A stretch of DNA of 64,000 nucleotides from Erwinia_E haradaeae_D (GTDB lineage Bacteria; Pseudomonadota; Gammaproteobacteria; Enterobacterales; Enterobacteriaceae). Within the stretch, counting starts at the first letter, position 1, and each line of letters opens with the position of its first letter. The stretch is from positions 620,001 to 684,000 of the forward strand of contig NZ_LR217715.1 of NCBI RefSeq assembly GCF_900698935.1. Direction: 5' to 3'. Positions 39,967-51,455 of the stretch are shown here, piece by piece. The notes under the pieces are model-generated. The model saw only the letters and a list, made by a program, of their open reading frames with translations, did no database searches and was not told where the DNA came from. The position numbers were made by a program, and so were the translations under genes.

Positions 39967-42294
39967 GTGAAAAATACAAAAAAAAAGAGAGTATTATATA
40001 ACAATAGTATGTTCATGATATACGTTATATACAGTGCATGTACCTGTATATGTATAATACTCGTATATGGATATTGGTTAGACTCTAAAATTCAATCTCG
40101 TATTAATGGAAAGGTTTGGAAATTACCAGCTACGGTATATAGTCGTATTATAACCCTAGCACCATGTATGCCATACACTAAGACCGATATAATTTCTCTA
40201 CTCAGAAACATCCGATATCGTCAAGTCACACATCTAATGTACTCTGGTGAATTTACTGTCCATGCTCACAGTATTGAGATGATCCGTCGTCCATTTGATT
40301 TCCCAGATAAGAAAGAAGGGATCATACACGCTCGCTTAATCTTTACTAAAAATCACTTAATGGAGATTAAAAATCTTGAAAATAACCATAATGTTGGTGT
40401 TTTGCGTCTTGACCCTTGTTTGATCACCCTTCTTCATTCTCCACATGGAGAACAACGTCTATTTATGAAACGATACAGCTTTCCACAACCTCTAGTTAAT
40501 ATACTTATAAATACTGAAGATCGTCATTTTTATCATCACTCTGGTATTAATTTCTATTCCATTTTCCGTGCATTCTTGGTCAACATTTCTGCTGGGCATA
40601 CAATACAAGGTGGTAGTACCTTAACTCAACAGCTCGTGAAAAATCTCTTTCTAACTAACCAACGCTCGCTATGGCGCAAAGCTAATGAAGCTTATATGGC
40701 AATTATTCTCGATGCACGATATCAGAAAGACCGTATTCTTGAATTATATCTTAATGAAGTGTATCTCGGTCAAGTGGGGAATAATCAGATCCACGGCTTT
40801 CCATTGGCAAGCCTTTATTATTTTGGGCGCCCAGTAGATGAACTAAGCTTTGACCAACAGGCTTTACTAGTGGGAATGGTGAAAGGTGCATCAATTTACC
40901 ATCCGTGGCGTAATCCAGAGGCTGTGCTCAGACGTCGTAACTTACTTTTACGTCTTTTAAAACAGCAAAATATAATTAATGAAGAACGTTATTTAATATT
41001 GAGCGCTAGACCTCTAGGAGTGTCCCTGAAAGGTGGGTTGATTCCTCCACAACCAGCATTCATCCAGCTGGTATGTACTGAACTACACAATAATCTCAGT
41101 CATCAAAAGCAAGATCTTTCTGGAATGAAAATATTTACTACACTTGATCCATCATCACAAGATGCAGCTGAAAAGTCTATCAAAGAAGGCATGTCTACCC
41201 TGCGACATAAACAGAATATTGAAGATCTAGAAGGTGCTATGATAGTTGCTGATCGTTTAACTGGTGAAATTCATGCTATGGTAGGTGACAGTAATCCGAA
41301 ATGTATAAGATATCATGGTATACTGCAGACACCTCATGCAATTGGATCTTTAGCACAAACAGCTATTTATTTAACTGCATTTAATACACCAAACACTTAT
41401 CATTTTAATAATTGGATAGTAGATAGTCCGCTAGAACCGCCACAGTCAAATCATAAAATATGGAGACCACAAAATAATGCTCAAGTTGTAAATGACGAAG
41501 TCATGCTCATAGATGCCTTTATTAACTCTATGCACACCCCTACCGTTAATCTTGGGCTGAAATTAGGTCTGATGCCGATAATAGATACATGGGAAAAACT
41601 CGGTGCTCCGAAAAAACAATTACAGCCTATATCTTCCATACTGCTAGGTGCTTTAAACCTGACCCCCTTAGAAGTAACTCAAATATTTCAAATTATTTCC
41701 AATAGTGGTAATCGCGTACAACTCACTTCTTTGTGTACAGTGATTTCTGATAATGGCACCATACTTTATCAAAGCTTACCCCACATAACACGTGTTATAA
41801 CACCCCAGTCAGCATATCTAACACTATATGGTATGCAAAAAGTTGTAGCACAAGGCTCTGAAAGAGAGTTAGGCGCCTTATATCCTGAAGCAAACTTAGC
41901 AGGTAAAGCTGGAGCTACCAATCATTTAGCAGATAATTGGTTTGCTGGCGTTGACGGACGAGAAGTAACGATTACCTGGGTTGGACATGATAATAATAAG
42001 TCAGACAAATCTTATAGTGTTTATAGCGCTATGCAGATTTATAAACGATATTTAGAAAAACATACACCATGGTCATTAATATTAACTCTACCAGAAGATA
42101 TCGCACTTATGCCAATAGATACTTCTGGTCGTTTCATTTGTGGTAATGATATGATCACATCATACATACCCATTTGGACTACCAATCGATCGCTGCTCTG
42201 CCAAAACAAAACTAAAAATAAACAACACAATCAGCATAGCATAACTAATAGACTTAGCGGTATCTTGGGTTATTTCATCCATAAAATTACTTAA
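39967..42294 (+). CDS. mrcB: PBP1B with a probably inactive transpeptidase domain
   Basis: PBP1B normally polymerises and cross-links peptidoglycan at the inner membrane. The start is GTG (39967), giving 775 residues against 844 in E. coli, with a short cytoplasmic tail and one membrane anchor near 16-36. The GT51 glycosyltransferase domain is well kept: catalytic Glu184 in TEDRHFYHHSG, GGSTLTQQLVKNLF, and the RKANEAYMA and ILELYLNEVYLGQ motifs. In the transpeptidase domain the serine is present (Ser461), but SLAK is SLAQ (Gln464), SMN is SMH (His523) and KTG is KAG (Ala648). The fold is otherwise alignable to the end, so it looks like a glycosyltransferase with a dead transpeptidase. Confidence 0.93.
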   Translation: MKNTKKKRVLYNNSMFMIYVIYSACTCICIILVYGYWLDSKIQSRINGKVWKLPATVYSRIITLAPCMPYTKTDIISLLRNIRYRQVTHLMYSGEFTVHAHSIEMIRRPFDFPDKKEGIIHARLIFTKNHLMEIKNLENNHNVGVLRLDPCLITLLHSPHGEQRLFMKRYSFPQPLVNILINTEDRHFYHHSGINFYSIFRAFLVNISAGHTIQGGSTLTQQLVKNLFLTNQRSLWRKANEAYMAIILDARYQKDRILELYLNEVYLGQVGNNQIHGFPLASLYYFGRPVDELSFDQQALLVGMVKGASIYHPWRNPEAVLRRRNLLLRLLKQQNIINEERYLILSARPLGVSLKGGLIPPQPAFIQLVCTELHNNLSHQKQDLSGMKIFTTLDPSSQDAAEKSIKEGMSTLRHKQNIEDLEGAMIVADRLTGEIHAMVGDSNPKCIRYHGILQTPHAIGSLAQTAIYLTAFNTPNTYHFNNWIVDSPLEPPQSNHKIWRPQNNAQVVNDEVMLIDAFINSMHTPTVNLGLKLGLMPIIDTWEKLGAPKKQLQPISSILLGALNLTPLEVTQIFQIISNSGNRVQLTSLCTVISDNGTILYQSLPHITRVITPQSAYLTLYGMQKVVAQGSERELGALYPEANLAGKAGATNHLADNWFAGVDGREVTITWVGHDNNKSDKSYSVYSAMQIYKRYLEKHTPWSLILTLPEDIALMPIDTSGRFICGNDMITSYIPIWTTNRSLLCQNKTKNKQHNQHSITNRLSGILGYFIHKIT

Positions 42295-42596
42295 GAAACG
42301 AAAATGGTCATAATCAAGTATTGAACTAATCATAATAAAAAACTAGTACAAACCTATAACGCAAGTATTTTCCCATGGAACCCCGTTAGTATTCTGATCA
42401 TCTGGCCATGATTAACACCAAACATATAGCATCTTGTATACTATCGCATGAATGGTTGTTCATTGTAGGTTTCTTCAAACAAAATTGTTATATATCATTG
42501 TAAAATTTCAACCAACATATCCCTGTATGAGAATCTTGGAGAGCGTACTCACCAAAAACAGGGTGAAACATCTTCATCGCTAAACAATTTTAGAAT

Positions 42597-42621
42597 AAAA
42601 AACAAAACACTCTTGAGTGTT
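42597..42621 (-). terminator. Minus-strand intrinsic terminator
   Basis: On the minus strand AACACTC-AA-GAGTGTT forms a 7-bp stem followed by TTGTTTTTT. This is among the best-looking intrinsic terminators in the window, yet no intact minus-strand gene lies upstream of it within several kilobases. Confidence 0.45.
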
Positions 42622-42785
42622 AATATCTTACGAAAGAATTTTATATCACTAATCGATGTGGTGATACAATATAAGTGAACCACCATCAGTGGCATTAAAT
42701 CAGTGGTGCACGCATGAGACGCACGCACGCTCATCGCAGAACATGTTACAATGCATTACACCGTAACATGATGTCTCATATATTA
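42597..42785 (-). ncRNA. Candidate structured small RNA, unknown family
   Basis: The segment is richer in G+C than its surroundings and holds nested inverted repeats: ATGAGAC/GTCTCAT at 42714-42720 and 42773-42779, enclosing CATGTTAC/GTAACATG at 42742-42749 and 42763-42770. A short CCAC/GTGG stem also occurs. On the minus strand it ends in the terminator at 42597-42621. I found no match to tmRNA, RNase P RNA, SRP RNA or 6S RNA signatures. A 61-codon reverse frame also crosses it, so a broken protein gene is the alternative. Confidence 0.2.
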
Positions 42786-45700
42786 AATATTAATCTATTA
42801 TACCAACAGATTCTTATTTTCTGCATTTTACTTATTTCTAATGATGTACTATAGCACATATAATCAGCATATAGACCCGTGAAGGTAATAATTTCCTTAA
42901 AAATACACCGTATAAATCCTCCTTATTTGTCTTAATACGCAGGACAATTCACGATAAAAATCCAAATTCTCTATAATGCCAATGTAGCAAATACCTGTAT
43001 TTTTAAGCAATGTAGATACCCTTGTCATCACTGTAAAACAAATATTCATATGCGCACTGTTATAGGCATCATTATATATGCGCTTTTTAAAGAAATTTTT
43101 TTGGGTTTTGTAGATAAATTACAAAATCAGCACAAGGTGATCAATAGCAAATATAGGACATCAACATACCATGACACCATGTTTGTAGTGTAATACACAT
43201 GAGTGATATCACACAGACCATCGTATAGTAAATATACTAGAGATTCCATTATCAAAATGATATGATATACTATATAACTGACCTGCTTTGCCATACCTAA
43301 AATGTCATTATGGTATATATACTTCATAATGTGATTAAAATGATGCATCACAGTAGTGTATTCACTACAATCACATATATCGTCACTAGACGACACCTCA
43401 AGACATAGAGGATATTGCCTGCTTCGATTGTATATTTTCCAACTAGGAAAAGAAATAGCATAGCAGAAGGTAAAAGGGTGAAATGCATTAGGCAGTTATA
43501 TCCGTACCTAATCATTATTGCATACCCTACAATGCTAATGCGCTCTCGCAAAAAATAGCGGCATCAATGTTATTGATAACATAAGAATAGTTATACATCA
43601 AACACCAACTTCTTATGCATTGATCATTCTAGCAATTAATACATGGATGTTTCAACTAGTAAACGACCGCTGTGCTCTAATAATATTATATGTCTAATAC
43701 TAGATCGCGCGACGCCTAGTTTAAAAACTCTTTCACGCCTCTCTTTAAAAACAAAAATCTATCTTATGCTTATTTTTGACTCACTATAATAGATATAAAG
43801 TACAAGCCATATTCTACCATACCTTTTCCTCCTTGATTTCTTTACTCATTGAGATCCCTTACTTGCTGTGTACCTCGCTTATTATAAAGATTTGAAATCT
43901 ATACAATAATGTATACTGCCATAATCTTTATTACTACTGTGTAAATTTATATTTATTTACTTACCATACCATGAAAACATATCCTAGAATTATATTCTAA
44001 AACCATTTCAATATGCATACCGCAAATGTGTTATGCATCACATGCATAACGTTAATATTGATGATAGCTCCAAAAAAATCGTATGAGTAAATATATGAGA
44101 TCATATTAAACATAGTTGACTTATTAATCTGCATCTGGCCACCACACATAATTTTTTATAAAAAATTAGAGACACTGAAATACATAGCAGACTAGATATA
44201 AACCTAAACAACACCTAATTAGCAGGTAGTATCTTTAAAAAATATTTTTCAAGAGATTTTAATATTCACCTAACTAAACTAATTCCATGTCAATACAGTG
44301 TATCTGTCATAATTTATAATTATAGGTCATCCCTAACAAGAGACTCTGGAATACCTAGTATATTCAATAAATTACTAATTACATCCAAAACGTTAAAAAA
44401 TAAAATCAACTAATATGTATGGTCTATATAACTTAAAAAACGCTATGTAGCTGATTTTTCTTTTCTGCGAAAGATTATTCAGCCTCTACAACTAATCATA
44501 AAATTTAGTGCTACCATATGTTATATTTACACCGCTTGAACATCCGACTATCCATAATGCTATTTATAGCATCTTAATATTAAGACGGTCATACTCATAA
44601 CTTTTAAAGATCGCGCATACTAGATTGTTTTCATTCCGCACTTAAAGTGCTTTAATTCAAATTAAAAAAATACTTATTAAGTATACTTTATGATCTAATT
44701 CATATTACACACTCGTGATTTTCTACATACATAATAAATTAATTTCTACAAAAATATTTATAAATTTTAAAAACTTGCAACAATACATTATCAATGCTTA
44801 TTATCAAATAATAAGGTTTATTATATCATGATCACTGTATCAGTATTAATATATAATTAACCTTGTGTGTTCTAAATAGATATCATAGTTTTCAACTATA
44901 AAAATATTTAATTTTCAATACTTAATATATATAAAATTATAGTGTTTACTGCATTATTTACTTAATTATACTACAGGATAACAATTCTTTATATTTTATG
45001 TAAATTTTATGTTGAATTTTTCATTTTATTAAAAAACTAATATATTACTATAATATAATAAATAATAATACGAGTATTTTTAAATCAAAAATAAAATTTA
45101 TATTATTATGTCATTAACATATACGAGAATACACTTTAAGTAAGAGCTTATATCATAAGAAATACTTTTAATGATAATGAATATTTCTTCAGTAATACTT
45201 TTTATATATTTTATTATGTGTGAGTAGTGCACACTAATCTACCTAACCTTGTTTTAAATAAAAACATTAATTAATAAAATTGATTACAATGTATATTATC
45301 ATTATTAATGTAATTTTTGTTTTAATAAAATTTCAATATATATTAACATTCCTCTTACCTTCTCGATATAATAGAGGATAATATCCTTATATAACATCCA
45401 TGTATAATTTAATAGTTTTGCATGATTCCTATTCCTAATACAAAAATTACACATAAACACTATCTACTGTTAATCACAATACGATGTCTTGTTTTATTTT
45501 TAAAAAATGTGATAATATGCAATTATACTGTCTTATGTTTTTTACGATCAACTTCTTAACATAGTTATAAACATAAAATATATTCTCATTCATTGCATTA
45601 AGTATTTATATATCAGAAATACCATATGCACTCAAAAATAAGATAAATTAGATAATGATTATCTCTATTAAGTTTTTAACATGATAGAGTACATGTATTA

Positions 45701-45937
45701 TGTGCAATTATCTTCAAACTGCAGGTGTTTATCTATCTAAAAATCTCACCTAATCTTTAGGTAGAGTCAATGTATTCCCTCTGAACATCCACTCAATAGT
45801 ATATGTTATATAGAAGTTTGTGATACATCATTTGATTCAATAGACCACCAGATACTGGTATCATAACATCTATACTCGTTTTATTACTGATTCTGTATTT
45901 TGATTCTTATACACACTACATATGCCATAAGCGCGCC

Positions 45938-48141
45938 CTATATCCTTATTAAGATATGACGTGTATCTTGATCTTTGTAACCAAACCACATTGGACGGTT
46001 ATCATGATATACTGTAGATGATACATCTAATTCTACAAGATGATCTGGTCTGATTTGTCTGTTTTCTGATAACTCCTCTAGTGTTTCAAGAGTTTTAATA
46101 TATTTATATATTTCGACCTGAGAACGCATTTTACGACGCTTACCATGTTGCACATAAAAGTTATTTAACTCTCGATCAATAACACGCGCTTTAAACGTAT
46201 CATTAATCAAAATCTGTATTATATTTAATATTTGTTGTTGCAAGACAGGATCTAAAATAGCCACACCGACTTCAATGCGATCGTCAATATTACGTGTCAT
46301 CCAGTCCGCAGAAGACAGAAAACACGTTTTTTTTCATGCCATGATAAAAAATATATACACGGTCATGCTCTAAATAACGATCAACAATACTAATTGTACG
46401 AATATTATCACTAACTCCTTGTAGATTCGGTATCAGTGTACACATACCTCGCACAATAAGCTTTACTTGTACTCCAAAACTTGAGGCAGTATATAAACGA
46501 TCTATTAATCCTTGATCCACTAGATTATTTAGCTTGAGAATGATGTGAACAGGTATGCTTTTTTGGCATGAAAAATCTCATTATCAATCAGCTTATACAA
46601 CATATGTCGCGAATTCTGTGGCGACACTATCAAATATTTAAAACTTACCGCACGATATGGATTAGCAATAAAATTAAATACTTCTCGCACTTCATTAGTA
46701 ATACGTGCATCCGCAGTAAGAAGGGAATAATCAGTATACAATTGTGCAGTCTTTTCATTAAAATTTCCTGTACCGATATGTGCATATCGTTTTATTTCTC
46801 CATTTTCACACATTGAGATTAAAAATAATTTAGCATGAATTTTTAAGCCGGGCGCTGAAAAGATAACATGAACTCCAGCTTCCGTTAAACGTTTTGCCCA
46901 ATAGATGTGAGCCTCTTCATCAAAACGAGCCTGCAACTCTACTACTACTGTAACCTTTTTACCGTCATAAGCTGCATAAATCATTGTATTAATAATACAT
47001 GAGTCTTTAGCAACACGATAAATATTAATTTTTATTTCCACAACAGAAGGGTCAAAAGAAGCTTGGTGCAATAATTCAAGGACGTGCTCAAATGTGTGAT
47101 AAGGATGATATAGAAGAATATCGCAAGTGCGAATAGAATCAAATCCGTTTCTATAACGATCAAATCGTAAATGACGTAATTGTACTAAAGGCTTATGCGA
47201 TAAATTAACTTTTTCAAAGTTCGGAAAACTAATAAAATCTTTAAAATTATGATAACGACCTCCTGGTAAAATAGAGTCATATTTAGAAATACTTAATTGA
47301 TTACGCAACATCTTAACCATAGAATCTGGCATATCATGCTGATAGACAAATCGTATTGGTTTAGCAGTTAAACGTTGTTTTAAACTAGATGACATTAGTT
47401 CTAATAGACTGGATTCCATCTCAACAGATAAGTCGTACTCTGCATCACGAGTCATTTTCATCGAATAAGCGCTAAGAAGATCATAATCAAAAAAAACCAC
47501 AGAAAATATCCTCTAAATAATAACGCAGAATATCCTCTAATACAATGATAGGCTGCCTGCGATGAGGGGGTTCTGGCGGTAAATTTATAAATCGTGGCAC
47601 TTGATCAGAGAGAATCTCAAGTAACGCATAATTAATCTCTGTACCACGAATAATTTCAACGGACAGATAAGTATCGTCATCTTTTAGAAATTTAATTAAA
47701 TTAGTATCATGAGTAATTAAGATAGGAGTAATATACTGCCGTAAAGTATATTTAAAATACTTTCTCAACCAAGTTTTCTGATTGAGAGACAGTTGACGTT
47801 CATTAATTAGAAATATCTGATTACATGCCATTTCTAATAATAAATCATTATAAATGAATATGAAACTCTTGGTCTGCTGTAAATACCTTTTCCTTTATTT
47901 TTATTAGTAAATGATATAAACTATCTGGGATATATTGTTCTTCGCTAATTAAAATACGGCGCTTAAGATCAGAAAACAGAACTTTATAAAATTCTTCTAA
48001 ATTATTGGAATAAATCCCCAGAAAACGCATACGCTCAAATAATGGATAAGTTTTATCAGAAGCTTCTTGTAACACTCTTTCATTAAAAGACAACCAACTT
48101 AATTCTTTTTCTATATACAATTTATCATTATTTATAATCAC
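45938..48141 (-). pseudogene. ppk: Polyphosphate kinase with four frameshifts
   Basis: The full length of Ppk1, which makes polyphosphate from ATP, is readable from IEKELSWLSFNERVLQEA to the C-terminus, but only by changing frame four times. The sites are an extra C near 47856, a T8 run in the gene (A8 at 47489-47496) where seven restore the frame, an A6 tract at 46559-46564 where seven restore it, and an A8 tract at 46327-46334 where seven restore it. The phosphorylated-His region HIGTGNFNEKTA is intact. Corrected, it would code for 733 residues, about 45 more than E. coli at the C-terminus. Few other defects suggest recent loss, unless slippage rescues some product. Confidence 0.92.
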
Positions 48142-50505
48142 TCCGTACTTTACTTTAAGATATAAATTATTTTTATCCTAAAATATTATTTCTATAATAT
48201 ATAAGCATTCTATTACTCCTATAACTTATACATAATTATGATCATTCAAATGTATGCACAACAATAATTTTTATTATTATCTAAAGCACTCTAATTTTAA
48301 AATGTATTCTATTGAAGACACATATCTATCATAAAAAATATATTGGGTGTTTATAAAAAATAAACCTATGATATGATGTAAGAATAATAATATCTGACTG
48401 ATATGGATGGTATGACCAACTGAGTAAGAGACTGACCGTCTGAGGATTAGATTAATATATTTGATGATTGTTTCGTAGAGGTGAGATATTCTAAAAAAAG
48501 CACACATTGATGAAGATTATTTATAGACTATCACTAAAATTAGCCCTGGCACCATAGATTGTAAATTCTATTCATAGAATATGATATAAAGTTACTACCT
48601 TACATAGTCAGAGAATGAATAATACAATTTCTGATGGTATGCATTCTATAATGTAAAACTATTCAAAAAAAATACTATATAGTGCGGTTGAAAACAGATT
48701 GGCTTCTATCAAAAACCAGCGTTCTTAAAAGATCAAAAATCTTATATAATTGTTAAATTACATAATTATAGATACTTACCCTCATACATATCAATTTAAT
48801 TGAACCAACAAAAAAATACATAAAGAAAATTAACATGCATGTATAGATATAAAAAAGATTTATAAGGATAATTACACCCTGTATGGTGAGTATGTATACT
48901 ACCACATATGAAGAACACACTGCTATCATCACTCAAGTGTATGATGCGATGCATAGATCCCGTATGACTATGATCACTGATAAAACGTCACATCCAAAAT
49001 GGTAAAAATTTATGTTATGATTCTACACCACCTTTCTTACGCGCTAACACCTAATTATCATTAATAAAAACATGGTGAATGACATAATATCTACACTCCT
49101 TCATAGAAGGATATTCTCTGGAATATACAATATACATTAGATCATTAGAATTTTTATACACCAAAACATCTATAGTTTTCATCAGTTCATATAAAATACA
49201 CGGAATATGTCCTTTCATAGTTGTATAACTGTATATTATCCTCATCTATCGACGCGCGAAAATATTTCATATAAATATTTGCGCAGTCCTTAAAAAAAAG
49301 GTGATGCAGTATTAAGTAGCTTAGCTATAGATCAAACAACGCCTTCCCCCCTTATAATATAGATATAGTTATAGAATGGATTATGAATACTAGAATCTTT
49401 GTATCATAATTAATTTATTCACGATAGATACGTATACAACATTCAAAATGTTACTTATTACGTCATGACCTAACATGCTTTTCTTTTCCCGTACCAATCA
49501 CTATAAAAAAGTTTGGTCTCGAGATAACACATAGCTTGACAAATAAAAATTAATATTCACAAAACACCAAACTGCTATAAGTTGTACTACAGTCTTTAAT
49601 ATATAGCACCTTGAAGCTATAGAAAATTGTAATGAATCTAACATCTTATTTGCAGTTACTGAATGATAGATTAGAGCATAAATTTCTTTAAAATAATAAA
49701 TATACACCATTCAAAACATCGTATTAATATGCCTTTTCTTTCGTTAGAAACTACATATATCTCAGTGTTGGCATAGCCGCTTCAAAATGCACATACTAAA
49801 ATAACTCTCTGATGAAAATCAAAACTTATAGATATACAGATATTATGACTGATACTCCATCAATATAAAAAATGCATGCAAATTACCTCTAATATTTAAA
49901 TGTACTATAATAAAATTCAATCCAGGACACATTAAGAAAGATAATATTAAGTATAATGATAGATGCGCTATAATATTATGATAGTAAAAAAGAGCTCAAA
50001 CTCAGCCAAAATCGTTAGTCTAAAATTTAAACATTGTAAATTGTATTTTTATAAAAAATATAGTCATTACAGTCCCCAAGGAAGACGCAAAAAAACATAT
50101 TCGTTACTAGATCGATGGTTTATCATGATCCAATAAAAGACAATTTTATGGATGAACTCTAGGTGTGGTGAGATACTTGTCTGCATTATCTCTAAGTACT
50201 GCACCATACACTAAAAACATCAAACTTTTAGACCATTTATAAGACACAATGCAATATAAATAAAAGCTATAAAAATATTTTACTCTTTATTCTATCGACC
50301 AACATGATTCATCTAGGATAACTATCGTCTCGGTATCAGAGATAATCTGTTTGTAATCTTATTACTACATTCTAAAGAAGAGCCTTGCCTATCATAAATA
50401 AATTTCTCTTGCCATATTATAACTATAACACACCGATCACTTTGCTTTATGAGTACATTTTCTTTTACAACTCATCTATTTTGACGTCGTATACTATATA
50501 ATATG
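48142..50505. other. 2.4 kb gene desert between ppk and udk
   Basis: AT-rich with no recognisable gene. In E. coli dcd follows udk; no Dcd motif was found. A 6-bp hairpin lies near 49096-49110. No tRNA T-arm was seen on either strand. Confidence 0.5.
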
Positions 50506-51156
50506 TTATTCTTCAAAAAACTGATTAATTTTTGCTTTGAGAATATCGATCGCAATGCGATTTTTACCTCCACGGGGTACAATAATATCAGCATATTGTT
50601 TACAGGGTTCAATAAATTGTAGAAACATAGGTCGCACTGTTTTCTGATACTGCGCCATAACTGAATCCATCGAGCGTCCTCTTTCATTAACATCACGTTG
50701 CATACGTCGCATAAGACAAATATCAAGAGATGTATCTACAAAAATAGAAAAATTCATCTCCTGACGTAATTTAGCGTTTGTCAGCAATAAGATTCCTTCT
50801 AGGATAATAACCTTTTTCGGTTTTAGATGAAGTGTTTGCTCAGTCCGTGTATGTTCGGCATAACTATAAACAGGTAAATCAATAGCAAGCCCTGCTTTTA
50901 GCATCTGTAAATGTTGTAACAATAGCCCATGATCCATAGCACTTGGATGATCATAATTAGTGTGCACCCTCTCAGCCATCGTGAGATGGCCTTGGTCTCT
51001 ATAATAAGCATCTTCAGGAATCACTCCAATATTTTCATCCCCAAAACGGTCACGAACTTCATGATAAAGAGTGCTAGCAATCAGACTTTTCCCTGAGGCG
51101 GACGCACCTGATATTCCTACGATAACGCATTGGTGATGTGATAACTTGTCAGCCAT
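50506..51156 (-). CDS. udk: Uridine kinase
   Basis: Udk phosphorylates uridine and cytidine in pyrimidine salvage. I start at the ATG at 51156, giving 213 residues as in E. coli, with AGGT about 10 bases upstream; the frame is open to 51195. The P-loop GASASGKS is at 17-24. The conserved segments EDAYYRDQ, NYDHPSAMDH and RDVNERGRSMDSVMAQYQKT are intact. It is isolated between non-coding stretches. Salvage of host-derived uridine would fit an intracellular life. Confidence 0.97.
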   Translation of the reverse strand: MADKLSHHQCVIVGISGASASGKSLIASTLYHEVRDRFGDENIGVIPEDAYYRDQGHLTMAERVHTNYDHPSAMDHGLLLQHLQMLKAGLAIDLPVYSYAEHTRTEQTLHLKPKKVIILEGILLLTNAKLRQEMNFSIFVDTSLDICLMRRMQRDVNERGRSMDSVMAQYQKTVRPMFLQFIEPCKQYADIIVPRGGKNRIAIDILKAKINQFFEE

Positions 51157-51455
51157 AGTTAAACGACCTAAACTGAAGACAGCGTAAAAAGGCACTCTGT
51201 ATCCCTATAGATTGCCAAATGTAGGAAACATCTATAAATCCAGATAAAATGTAGCAAAACTATATATATCGCATTGCTTGTGGTCAATATCGATAGCTTA
51301 AGTGTGGATACTATAATAGTCTGCTACAATATAATGAGTTTTATATAGTTTTTGCATATTTTAACCCATCTATGACATTGAATCACAATATGTACAGCTC
51401 ATAATATATAGAACAAGGAACACGTTTAATCCATACATCTCCATTTTAAATTAAA

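Larger units (their letters stand above)
42295..45937. other. 3.6 kb gene desert after mrcB
   Basis: This is the largest gap in the window. E. coli has the fhu genes after mrcB; none is recognisable here. The first 500 bases include a hairpin-rich part (42540-42780, separate entry). From about 44.7 to 45.7 kb the sequence is extremely AT-rich. The right end is where ppx would lie downstream of ppk, but I see no Ppx motif. Short reverse frames (43127-43396, 43348-43551) look like chance. Confidence 0.45.

Noticed and set aside
43127..43551. Two overlapping reverse frames (89 and 67 codons) in the mrcB desert
   Set aside because: Their composition is typical of AT-rich chance frames and no motif is present.
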